A stretch of DNA of 64,000 nucleotides from Rhyzopertha dominica (taxonomy: Eukaryota > Arthropoda > Insecta > Coleoptera > Bostrichidae): NCBI GenBank assembly GCA_025024175.1, contig QCXZ01000001.1, forward strand, positions 10,168,001 to 10,232,000, given 5' to 3'. The first letter of the stretch is position 1. Each line of letters opens with the position of its first letter. The notes under the pieces were generated by a model that saw nothing but the letters and a program-made list of their open reading frames with translations, was not told where the DNA came from and ran no database searches. A program made the position numbers and the translations under genes. This document shows, piece after piece, positions 24,400 through 34,043 of this stretch.

Positions 24400-24990
24400 C
24401 CATTCATTTCATTTGAAATTTTACGGATTAAATCTACAACATTACTTGGTGGTCTTCCTTTGCCTATAGAACATTTTTCTTAGGAACATTTTGATGTTTT
24501 TCTTGCATGAAATCAATTATTTCTTGTCCATCACGATCACTGAAATAGATTTTAAACTCGGGAATATTTGCTTTTCAATCCACTCTTCAAATACAGTATG
24601 GTTCAAATGGGTATGATAGTCGGAATTACAATTACTAATTTTTTTTGCAGACACCAGAAGAGCGTTTGGTACCCAGTTATGCTCAGTATAAGCATTTAAG
24701 ATAATTTTGCGCTTTCCTCTCGTAGGTCGTGTTTTTAGCTGGCATTTTTGTAAGCTGTCTATCCAACCTTTTGTGATAACGTCGTGCATGGGGTACCATG
24801 TTTCGTCGAGATAAACTACGGCTTCATTTTCCACCCCATATTGACAGATTTTTTGTGTAAAATCCGTCCTCCGGCGCTGTAACCTATCACTTTCTATTGC
24901 TGCAAGTGGTTTATTTATGGTTTTATATAAACGACATTTCTTAAGGGGTTTACTTAATGTCGAAACACTAAATTTAAATTCAAATTGGCT
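24400..24990 (-). mobile_element. DDE transposase remnant (VYLDETWY type)
   Basis: The minus strand has one open stretch of about 150 codons: LSKPLKKCRLYKTINKPL, then AVVYLDETWYPMHDVITKGW (first catalytic Asp and Glu intact), KTRPTRGKRKIILNAYTEHN, WVPNALLVSAKK, NCNSDYHTHLNHTVFEEWI and SVIVMD. Immediately after VIVMD a deletion and frameshift remove NAxYHS. Reading resumes at EIIDFMQEKHQNVPKK. The fold and motif order match the IS630/Tc1-related DDE superfamily found in insects. It is inactive because the third acidic region is not found. It is among the best preserved transposase segments in the window. Confidence 0.75.
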
Positions 24991-25494
24991 TCATTAATAA
25001 CAAAGATATTGGCGTGCATAAAAAAGAAAATATTCGGGAAAGACTGTTGCTGTAGTTTAATTCTAACTAACTTCTGCAGTTGCAGCTGGTGCATCTGAGG
25101 AATTGCAAATTTTGCATGAAAACAGTTCCTGTAGAAACTGAAGAGATTTCGAAAACAGCATTATTGCTGAGAAATAAAGCTACAATTAAAACCAAAAATT
25201 ATCAGAATCGAATTAGCCGNTCAAGGGAAATCACTTTAACTGTTTTACAGACACTAATTACTNGTATTAATAAATTTGAGTCGACGTAAGACGTTACAGG
25301 GCTAAGTGCTAANTNAAGGGGATTTGATGATAAAAATTTTNTTCTGACTTCTCACGTGGGGGGGCTTATCAACCTCAAGTGTCCGAAGTCTTTATGTGAC
25401 GTCCCAATATTTTAATAAATAAGCGTACTGTTCAACTCTTTACCGTATGTACGTGTTATGTCATGTATCTGTATGATTTTTCTTTGTTTGCAGC

Positions 25495-25843
25495 AAATCT
25501 CAAGGACCAGTTAATCGAACATCTGCATCTATCTGACCTGGGGATGCAGACGTTCTTCCGGGACACCGCTGATCACGGCATCTCGGTAACTGACCCGCAT
25601 AACCTCCTGGAAGTTGCCCATTGTGTCTGGGCAGCATTCACGAAGCAACAAGTGGAACCACCCCCGGGCCGACGCCAACCCTTATCAGTGCTGACACGCG
25701 GATTTGTATATATTTGGAAAGTTGTTCGTAGCTATAGTTCGTTGTGTCGGCGCGACCTCATGCGTTCGCGGCTCTGCTATAACAAATTTTGTTGTTTACA
25801 GAACCCTCTGATTAGTAAATTTATTCGCTGTAGGCTTATTTGA
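25495..25843 (+). CDS. Putative host exon (terminal), function not recognised
   Basis: A strong acceptor (TTTTTCTTTGTTTGCAG, ending 25494) opens onto GC-richer sequence in one frame to a TAA at about 25843. The best part encodes LIEHLHLSDLGMQTFFRDTA, DHGISVTDPHNLLEVAHCVW and AAFTKQQVEPPPGRRQP. The other two frames have stops. A potential donor (CTCG/GTAACTG, about 25584) lies inside, so the coding exon may be shorter. Otherwise it is a last exon whose 3' UTR reaches the AATAAA at 26193. After about codon 80 the protein looks less constrained. I do not recognise the family. No neighbouring exon on this strand was identified, and flanking DNA is transposon-rich, so this gene must have very long introns. 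Confidence 0.5.
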
Positions 25844-26192
25844 TAACAAGTATTTGGCGGTAGAGGCTTTCTAACAATGTAGCTTTAGACCCATTCGTAA
25901 CAGTTGGTCTCAGTTTTTCGCAGTTAAGTATTATTATACGCTGTTGTTTTTACTGCACAGAGTATTTTTGTCGAGGTGAAAACAGCAGTTTGCGACCGAT
26001 CCGTAGACGGGTCGGTACTTTTGTACAAGGAACATTACTCGTTATTATCTGTATCCAAATAGAATAGTGGCCTTTTCCAATGACGATACACCTAAGCATG
26101 GCTCAATAATATTGTACTTATACATTAATACTTAGTATGGTTTCGGGCTGCAGTGCTCTTTATACAACGTACCTATTTATTCGTATATAGGA

Positions 26193-26198
26193 AATAAA
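26193..26198 (+). promoter_or_regulatory. Candidate poly(A) signal
   Basis: AATAAA followed about 20 bp later by TGTGTGTTTTT, the usual downstream GU/U-rich arrangement. It lies about 350 bp beyond the stop codon of the candidate terminal exon. In AT-rich DNA AATAAA is common, so position and the GU-rich element are the main support. Confidence 0.35.
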
Positions 26199-26271
26199 AG
26201 GTTTGACAGAAATACTGTGTGTTTTTCTCTTACATACATATGCCGAGCGTCCATTACGTTAGATAATATGT

Positions 26272-26325
26272 TTTCGGTAGGACCGCTGTCACTACAAAAC
26301 ACTGACAAAAAATTATTAATAGCGG
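26272..26325 (-). mobile_element. Penelope-like family A terminal fragment
   Basis: CACTACAAAACACTGACAAA and the following AAATTATTAAT match the outer end of family A elements (compare 38.98 and 42.34 kb). Only about 50 bp remain, and the fragment abuts a different PLE family. Confidence 0.5.
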
Positions 26326-26339
26326 TTATAATTCAGGAT

Positions 26340-26890
26340 TAATTAACAAAATCTTGAATAAAAAAGGTAACAATAAACTAAGAAAAGTGGCTTTTAATAA
26401 TAACAATAAAAACTTATGAGGTATTTGCCATTTTCGTACACATGAAAGCCCTCGATTACAATAAAAAAATGTTGAGAAGGAAGACCCATTTTGTCAAATA
26501 GCTTTCAAAAACATTAACGATTTAAAAGAAAGCAAATAGGTAAATTTAAAGACCCTATAGATAAATTTGAAAAATGTGGAGTATACGAACTTAACTGCAG
26601 AGACTATTCAGCAACATATGTTGATAAAACTTATAAAAGCATCGGGATCAGGATAAAAAAACCATATGTATGCTTTAAAAGAGGATAATAACAGTTCATC
26701 ACATTTTGCTAATGATTTAAAAGAAATAGGTCATAATTGTGGAGAACAAAACAATTTTAAAGTATTACATCAACATAACGACAATAGATATTTACTAAAC
26801 TTGTAAACATTAGAAATATACAAACCAAATAAAGACAAAAACAAAATAAAACCTAATCAACAAAATAATTTTAATTTTTCCAAATTTTTT
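26340..26890 (+). mobile_element. Penelope-like element family C, GIY-YIG end
   Basis: Frame-broken reading gives an RT-thumb-like tail, then KFEKCGVYELNCRDYSATYV. This is the GIY-YIG endonuclease start with GVY kept and YIG changed to YVD. It continues with KTYKSIGIRIK, then SSHFANDLKEIGHNCGEQ and the usual C-terminal helix region (about 26700-26830). The domain normally nicks target DNA for PLE insertion. Loss of the YIG glycine and a frameshift after IRIK make it dead. The RT domain is missing. Confidence 0.65.
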
Positions 26891-27361
26891 AGGATCTAGG
26901 TTAAAACCATCTATTAGTCATAAAAATGGTGAATTGATACGGAATTCCGGTGTATGTTTGTGGCTATTCTTAGATTTAGACTTATTAAATAAATAAAATA
27001 TTGACAACAAATTTAAATAAACTTTGCCTTTAAAGAAACATTGTTAATGTCGACGTCATTTTTTAAAATTTGTTATACATTGTATGTTGAGTGTAACTAG
27101 TTTAGGGATTTTATCTTGTTAATGTTTTTCATATTGCACTGAGAGCTAATCTAGTCAGTTGTCAGTGTCACGTTCAGGTGGCTAAAATAGACAAAATTTT
27201 TATCTTTGGTAAGAAAATGTAAGCAATTGTTAAGAAACATGAATTGTATTGGGAGTATTTTTGTAAGTCTGATGGCCGTAACTGTGATATATATAAAAAT
27301 ATAGGAGTTAAAAGGACCAAAAAAACGTTCTATTGTAAACAAACACAAAAACTTATTAATC

Positions 27362-27640
27362 TAATATTTCGATTACGCCTGTAATCTTTACAAAGACGAG
27401 AACCTCAAAACAAACAAAATTTTGAGAGTAAATAAAAAAATCACCAAGCAAACGCGTCATACAAACAGCTAGCCAACCTGATTAAATTTAAACCTAACGA
27501 CGAAAAAGGACTACATACCTACCAGATATACACGAACTACTTGATAAAAGATATGTACAAAATAGCCTTCCAAATGTCACCAATCTCATAACTTACACAA
27601 TCCCTAATAAAATTATTAGTAAGTATACCTAAAAATTTCT
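27362..27640 (-). mobile_element. Penelope-like family A 3' terminal repeat region
   Basis: This is collinear with the 42.36-42.65 kb family A end: GATTACGCCTGTAATCTTT, CCTAACGACGAAAAAGGA, ACACGAACTACTTGATAAAA, AATAGCCTTCCAAATGTCAC. It carries a decayed hammerhead-like motif (27364-27395), in which the strand-cleavage GTC is changed. It is truncated at about 27640, where a different PLE begins on the opposite strand. Confidence 0.75.
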
Positions 27641-28990
27641 ATTTCTCGTCTAGCCTCCCAAAAATTCGCAAATATGTAATATCTTTGAGACCGGTCGTTT
27701 CTTACGTTAATGCCCCATAATATATAGTAAATATGCAAATTCTCTAACTACACGATCAATTGAATGCCAATCCAAATACAGCGTGAAGAATTTCATTGGT
27801 TTCGAGAACAAGATTACAAAAAACACTACTCTTGTGTCCTTTGAGGTGTGTAGGTAATCCTTTCACTTCTATCCCTCTTAATGAACTTTTAACAATTCTC
27901 AAAAACAAAATAGAAAACTGCCTTCTATAAAACTCAGAATGAACTATTGGATATTGTGGAAATTTGCATAGATCAAAGCTATTTTATGCTCAATGACATA
28001 ATCTAGACAATGGACTGCCAATGGGTTCGCCTTTGTCTCCAGTCTTGGCCCAAATTTTCATGTCGAATTTCGGAGAGAAGCGTTTTGCAAATATAAAATT
28101 TATTATTCTAGACCAGGTGTGTTGACGATATTTTTGTATGTAAGCGGGAACTGCCAGGTAGTTGGATATATTCTTATAATTCTTGAATGCAATAAATAAA
28201 AAGATTCAATTTAATCTAGAAAAAGAAAAGGATGGAGTTCTTCATTTTATGGACTTGTCTATGTCGGTAACGAACAATAAAATTGAAACCAACACAGTCA
28301 GATGCTAAAATCCGGCTTACTCAAATCAATCATTTCAAATTAAGCATTCCGTGTTATATAGTTTAATAAACAGACTAGTAATTATACTACTTAAAGAAAT
28401 TTTAAAAAGAATTGACAACGATTAAACAAATAGCCTGTAACAATGGATATGACACAAAAATTGTGGACCAAATACTTAAAAATCTATATAAAATTAGAAA
28501 ACAAAGAACATATTTTCGCCACAGTAAATTATATCAAAGGTGTTAGTGTTTGCGTCAAAAAAGGCTAAACAGATTCACGATAAAGATAATAGAGGTAAAT
28601 AAGTGCAATTGAGGAGGTCTTCTAGGTAAGGATAAGCCAAAATTCAATAATTTGAACAGAAGCGTTATGTACCAACTAAAATTCATGCAATATGGTATAC
28701 ATAGGACAATCAGGTAGAGCAATTCAAAATAGAATTACATGACATGTTCGAATAAAAGCACAAGAGGTTTTGTTGCGATAGGAAAGGTAAAAAACTAAAC
28801 CATTTGGAGCATTTGGAAATGAAAAAAAAACAGCATCGGAGAAAACATTTGGCAAATACGTAAATAGAAATTACCACGTTCAGTACGTCTTTAATATTGC
28901 CGAAATTATGAGTCGGCCTTCAAAATCAAACGAGAGAGTATTACAACCCCTTTAAAAAAGGTCATATTTGACGCTGCTATCTGTCTTACA
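27641..28990 (+). mobile_element. Penelope-like element family B, RT plus GIY-YIG
   Basis: Collinear PLE protein in shifting frames. SLPKIRKYVISLRPVVSYVN is at about 27650. A motif A region, LVSFDVCSLFTSIPLNELL by frame, is near 27835-27880. Motif B is NGLPMGSPLSPVLAQIFM (about 28015-28065). Motif C is CVDDIFVC (about 28120, Asp pair intact). These are followed by the RT thumb (KEKDGVLHFMDLSM, about 28230) and a GIY-YIG domain at about 28690 (MVYIGQSGRAIQNRIT; YIG intact). Multiple stops and frameshifts make it inactive. It is distinct in sequence from family A, whose end it abuts. Confidence 0.85.
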
Positions 28991-29049
28991 ATGGCCGTTA
29001 GGCCAAAACGATCGTCAGAGTTATCTGATACATGGAGTGAGACAAAGCT

Positions 29050-29200
29050 TGTTTACAAGCTACCTAAGTAAAGAATCTTGCCTATTATAGGAACAATAGA
29101 TACTGGCCTGTAATCGTTAGCACCAGTGTTTCCTTTCTTCGCATGGTATAATTAAGTAGTCTAGTAGTCTCCTACTAGCATCTTGTTTCAGCAGAGGTAA
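29050..29200 (-). mobile_element. LINE RT fragment
   Basis: The minus strand reads GNTGANDYRPVSIVPIIGKI, the finger-domain RPVSILP block of CR1/Jockey-type reverse transcriptases. Neither flank continues the domain. Confidence 0.55.
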
Positions 29201-29499
29201 AAACGTTTAACACAAAGGCCGTTGAACAAACAAATTTCACATTAAGCAGATATAAAGTATTTAGAAAATAAAATTCAATAACATATATACTTTGAATACA
29301 TCTATTTGAATCTGCACCTGCAACTTGTTAAGATAGATTTGGACGCTTTTGGAGCAAACTTTGGATTAGACCAGTTTTGGAACAAACTGGAAATGAGATT
29401 GGGTGTTATGAAACAAAATGTTCTTTACGAATCATTTCTTTTTGGCCACCTATCGCTAGTGCAATGAAATAGAGAAATTCAGGCTAGGTTTTTGGCTAA
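29201..29499. other. No gene recognised
   Basis: Short frames only. One reads RFGRFWSKLWIRPVLEQTG, vaguely like Harbinger nuclease leaders, which I do not consider supported. Confidence 0.35.
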
Positions 29500-30575
29500 A
29501 TATATACAAAAAAGAACCTAAACAATACACAAATCTAAAGAACCTCTGGAACAATAGCAGAAGGATATTCCACTCCTCGAATACTGCAATCTACCCCAGC
29601 ATCTTCAGCTCCATTTAAATTTTGTTGGCTCTTTAAAATATGATCAAAAAAAGTCAAAGATGTAACATTTTTCCAGTTGGGCCCATAATGTTTTTTAGCT
29701 GGTTTCTACATCTGTTAATTTAAGAGAATTAATTGTGACATTTCCAATGGGCATGATCTTTGAATTAATATCTTTTTTTACTGAATTAGCTTTCTTTTTA
29801 TAAACTCTTGATCTAGTATCACCTCCAGATCTTTCAAAAGGAGAAGTACCATATACTTCGTGTCACTTAAAACTCCTTGTACACGATGTTTTGCTTTTTT
29901 TAAACAGATCTCGAATTCTTGTTCTGTCTACCATATCCATCAGCTACTAATCGGATTGTGGAATATTTTCAAAAAGTTATATGCAACATAAACAGTCGAA
30001 GACTGCTGATGTCATTTCGTTTGATCCCTTATTGTACCGGATTTCATTCCACTCCTACCACAACTGTAAGGTTGTACTGATACACCTGCCTGCTGTAGTA
30101 GTCTGTNTGGTCAGCTAGTTTGGATAACACTNGATTTGTTTGACAATCGAAAGGGTCTTCTTTCTTTTAGCANATTATAGAAAGCGTTTGCCTTGAAAGA
30201 GTGAACGCCTTTCTCAGTTTGCAGTCTGTTTTTTCTTTCTAGTCTGTTGCTCTTTTTATTTGTTTATCAAGTGAAACGCACGTGGAACACACGTCAATAC
30301 GTNGTGAACCTAATCCTATGTTAAGTGGCTGTTAAAAACGTTATTAAAGAAACCTTGCTTAACCCTCAGTTGCTCATCTGTTTCTAACTGGTACATTCCC
30401 CACATTCTTTTAGTCTTAACTTAAATACATCTTTTCAGAAGTTTTGCTTATACAATAATTTTTTTTACTGAATTAGTTTTCTTTTTAAAATCCTGATCTA
30501 GTATCAGCTCCAGGTCTTTCAGAAAAGAAGTACCGTATACTAGGTATCGCTTTACAACTCCTTGTACACGATGAT
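29500..30575 (-). mobile_element. Unclassified transposon-like segment with internal direct repeat
   Basis: A ~110-bp block at about 29779-29892 recurs at 30460-30573 in the same orientation (TGAATTAGYTTTCTTTTTA, CTTGATCTAGTATCA or its near copy, CAAAAGGAGAAGTACC-like, ACTCCTTGTACACGATG). On the minus strand both encode similar short peptides (HRVQGVLSDTKY and HRVQGVVKRYLVY). Other minus-strand pieces such as NVTSLTFFDHILKSQQNLN look protein-derived but match no family I know. Four N bases fall in the middle, so an assembly artefact should be considered. Confidence 0.4.
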
Positions 30576-31143
30576 TTGTAACCAAAAAGATACCTAGGGA
30601 ATTGTTTCTGCAAAGTGGAATTTTGGCGTGAGTGTTATATTTCTCACAAAATACTTTATGGAAATCGTTTTGTTCTCCCGGGTGTACATTGAGAGACGTG
30701 ACCTTTGTGCCTTAGAATTGTCAGAGTATTTTAGAATAAGCATATGTTGCTTTATTTTATTCCGCGATGAATAAAAGGATGTATGAAAAGATTGTATGTC
30801 TTGATGTGTAAGGGTATTGCACGCAAAAGCTTTGCCACTATGGTTGCAGGAGACTTATTTAGGTGGGCCTGATGTTGAGTATCTATTAAAAAATGTGGAA
30901 AAAATTATACAAAATACCGGAAAATATATTCCACATATCTTTCCAACCTAGTATGATTCTTTTGCCAATTAGACGGATCCTTCGGTTGTTTTCTGGCCTA
31001 CTTTGGTTCAGAAACCTGCTTAACCTTACACTCCATTACCACTGGTTGATAGAATCACCAGCTTAGAAACACAACCTCCAAAAATGTTTGAAGAATATTT
31101 ATGTGGGGTAAAAATAATTTCATGAAAATGTTAATGGTGTAAG
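30576..31143. other. No gene recognised
   Basis: No frame, inverted end or RNA signal was recognised. The last 8 bp (31136-31143, GGTGTAAG) form the target duplication of the adjoining hAT element. Confidence 0.4.
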
Positions 31144-32870
31144 CAGAGCTGGACCAAGTAGAGGTGATAATGTACTCGAGTACCGAGAACAAAGTACTTT
31201 GTATAATTTCTGAAGGGTGCAAAGTATAAATTACTACACTAACTGCAAAGTACTCCGAGTACAGTATTCAGTACTTAATAATCGTTTTTCTAAAGTACAC
31301 GTCAGAAGACAAGACAAAGTAAATATTTGAAAATTTCAAAAAATTTAGGTAAAGCGAATTAAAAGTAGGCGATTTAATTAAATATTTATTACGAGCATAT
31401 AATAATACGTACGTACTAGTAAGTAGAAAAAGTAAATGAGTAAATAAATAATTGGTTGACTTTGTTTGCTTACATGAAGTTTTCGTCTATTAGAGCATTG
31501 CACCACGGACTATTCACAATTGTGGCGAAAGAAAATAGGCGTTTTACGGGTGCAGATGACGGGATAATCGTTGTGTGCACTCAAGCTACTTCTTTTGTCA
31601 TCCAGATACTTGTATAACTCCAGCTCAATTTTAAATTTGAATGTGCATTTTTTGGGATGAGTCTTGTGGCAATTCAAAGTATTCTCCGACTCTTCGCCAC
31701 TGCCACTACCAAGGCCATCGCATCTATAGTGAGGTCGGTATTTTTCATAACATTAAACCAACACAATTTAAATTTGGGATGCATAATTGCGGATATCTCT
31801 TTTCTAAGCTTTGTAAGGAAATTTCAACTTCTTGGAATGGAAGAATGAATCCATAATGAACACAATCCTGACCTTGAAGAAGATCTAGAGTTGATGCTAG
31901 AGGTTTGATAGTCATACAATATTCCTCCAAATATTTCTGATACGCTTTTCTGAAATATCTCATATTGAGGCGTTGAAATAGAGAAGGCAGTTTTACTTTT
32001 GCGCTTAAAATTTGCGAAACTAAGTCGTAGTACGAGTTCCATCTTGTCACTCCCGGGTAACTTAAAGTATGACCCAAGGATTATTTCAGCAGTTTTGGGT
32101 CTCCTTGCTTTTGTTCATAAGATTGCGAAAAACTTCGGTACCTATGTCTCTTTTTGATTGAAATATTTGCTTGAATTGCATTTTTGGAATCAGTTGTGGC
32201 AACCAATTTGTTCAAAGGTGATATCTTCGTCATTATGTAAATCTTCCTCTTCAATAACATCATCTTTGTAGCTGTAGGTGCAGAAAACGAAACCCTGCGA
32301 TGAGGCTAGTTTGGTTTTCTACATCACGCACTAGCCTCATCGCAGGGTTTCATTTCCTAGTTTCTCTTTCTGTAGAACGAACTTTGTACTTTATTTATTT
32401 AAAAGTTACTCAAAATTTTGGAGTTTTGTGTGCAGCGATGGGTATGTAGGCATAATTTGTACCCTATTATTCTTGTTTTTCACTAAGGAGTAAAAATTAC
32501 GCATACATGGTGAAGACACAAATTGAAGAAAATAAAAGCCAGCATCCAACTATAAAACAATATTTATTATACGGGGTAAGGTAAAAAAATTTTACAAAAA
32601 TTAACTTTATTTGCAAAATATGATAATCTGCAAATTTTTGGACACCCAATATTCTATTTCTAAAGACTTAAAAAAGGGACTAAAAGGACTAAAAGGACTT
32701 ACAATTTTGACATATAAGTTAAGGTTGTACCTAAAAAAATAAAGAAAATACGAGCTTGGGGAGTTTTAGCTGGCGGACCCTGTATATTTAACAAAGTAGT
32801 CGAGTAACGAGTACCAAGTACCCAAAATGTACTTTAAGTACAATATTCAAGTACATGTACCCGAGTACTG
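31144..32870 (-). mobile_element. hAT element with decayed transposase
   Basis: Left end CAGAGCTGGACC and right end CCGAGTACTG give hAT-type CAG...CTG termini. Both subterminal regions are rich in GTACT/AGTACTCG words. Flanking 8-bp repeats GGTGTAAG (31136-31143) and CGTGTAAG (32871-32878) differ at one base, the size expected for hAT. The minus-strand transposase (about 32260-31620) includes LVATTDSKNAIQAN, YPGVTRWNSYYDLVSQIL (the hAT TRWNSxYD block, intact), KYLEEYCMTIKPLASTLDLL and LQSLEKRYPQLC. Stops and frameshifts separate the segments, and the C-terminal dimerisation region is missing. The 1.73-kb length is well short of autonomous hATs (usually 2.5-5 kb). Confidence 0.9.
32289..32351. 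repeat. Perfect 22-bp hairpin inside the hAT element
   Basis: Arms 32289-32310 and 32330-32351 are perfectly complementary over 22 bp (starting GAAACCCTGCGATGAGG) with a 19-nt loop. It is moderately GC and uninterrupted although the surrounding transposase is decayed. It could be a young insertion, a foldback end or a small-RNA precursor-like hairpin. Confidence 0.95.
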
Positions 32871-32879
32871 CGTGTAAGT

Positions 32880-33375
32880 TATACTGGACCACAATTGGAG
32901 CCATGGGAGACTCCCCACCCGCAAAACAGTTCCGAAAACTTTCGCCGAGCAACGTCTTCGCCCCAACCCCGAAATTCTACCCCGACAATCCTCCGGAAAG
33001 CCCGGAACCGTAGTAAACACAGCAGTCCGGCGGTGGCAGGGGGCCGGCGCAGTTCATCACGGTCCGGGGGTGCCCGGAGCCCCGCCGGCCCTATCTCATT
33101 CACAGCCAACGGCCATGCAAGCGCATTACGGATATTTATGGGCCTCGGGATTATCAAGAAAAGGCGGTGCGCCCGCATCGATTTTTGCCACATGTGGGGG
33201 GCCCAAACGACGCCCGCCACTGCCTCATTAACGCCCTTAATTGCCGATCGTGCGACGTTATCTTCACGGCAGAGCGGAGATTTTTAAGGCACGGTGTTTA
33301 CCGGGCGCCTCCGCCGACAGGCACGGACGGAGTTTTTCCGGGAGCTTGATTGGTGGCCTACCCGCTGTAATTACG
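32880..33375. other. Isolated GC- and CpG-rich block
   Basis: About 500 bp of strikingly GC-rich, CpG-rich sequence in AT-rich surroundings, beginning right after the hAT target duplication. Open frames exist on both strands (up to 130 codons), as expected from composition alone. One short plus-strand frame from ATG 32903 reads MGDSPPAKQFRKLSPSNVFA and continues Pro-rich to a stop or a possible GTAGTA donor near 33010. A core TTACGGATATTTATGGGCC (33126-33144) contains a TTTATGG caudal/posterior-Hox-like site. It may be a promoter-associated CpG block, an exon or a conserved regulatory element. Contamination is less likely because it grades smoothly into AT-rich flanks. Confidence 0.5.
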
Positions 33376-33658
33376 ACGGCAGTCGAGAATAATTTTTATT
33401 TATTATTCATTACTTTTTCATGTCCTCATAAATTGGATACAATAAAGACGTCACTAATATTTTCAAACACTACCAAACGGAAAAAAAGTACAAATTGTAT
33501 ATGCCCTATAAAAAATTCACAAAAATTGAGTAGGTACTCTTAATTATTAGGTAATTATTAACTCCAGTACTGCACCGCCCCATTAAATAACAGTTTACAA
33601 TTATTTCAGGCAATATCGGTTTGCTAACCAGTTAATTCAACAAATTCAAAGCATTAAT
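33376..33658. other. No gene recognised
   Basis: AT-rich, without recognisable signals. Confidence 0.4.
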
Positions 33659-33715
33659 ACTTCCACATCCAACGGATGGGAAGTATTGTATCGCGAAAAA
33701 AATTACGCGCAATGG
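33659..33715 (+). mobile_element. Solo terminus of a TA-flanked DNA transposon
   Basis: ACTTCCACATCCAACGGATG followed by GAAGTATTGTATCG matches the left end of the element at 58.2-60.1 kb. No interior or right end follows, so it is a truncated copy. Confidence 0.8.
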
Positions 33716-34043
33716 TGAAAGGCTCATCATAAAATCGCCTATCTGTTGTTAAAATCTAGATGCCTTATTTCTTTTTCAGTGCATAGTTTTCTTTACTTTG
33801 GATAAATGGTTTTATTAATTAGAAACACTAAACCGGCACTTTCTCGTCATGAGAGCTCAGAAAGTCATAGTGAAAACTACGAAAAGAGATTACCAGAAGG
33901 TGGATTGATGGACGACGAACCTTATAGATTAATATAGAGAATTATAGAGAAAGAGAAAAATCAATCGCGACACATTCTAAAAGCAATATTGCATGCTATA
34001 TTGATCTTGTCAAAAGCAATGATTCGGGGTCACTACAAACTTT

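Noticed and set aside
29260..29480. Harbinger-type nuclease leader
   Set aside because: Only one frame-limited phrase resembles it, with no catalytic motif.
32571..32785. Small MITE between TACGGGGTAAGG and GGACCCTGTA
   Set aside because: Terminal similarity is limited to a few bases; it may be part of the hAT interior.
32879..33287. Overlapping 113- and 130-codon frames on opposite strands
   Set aside because: High GC lowers stop frequency, and neither frame shows domain-like features. I kept only the composition and the short ATG frame as observations.
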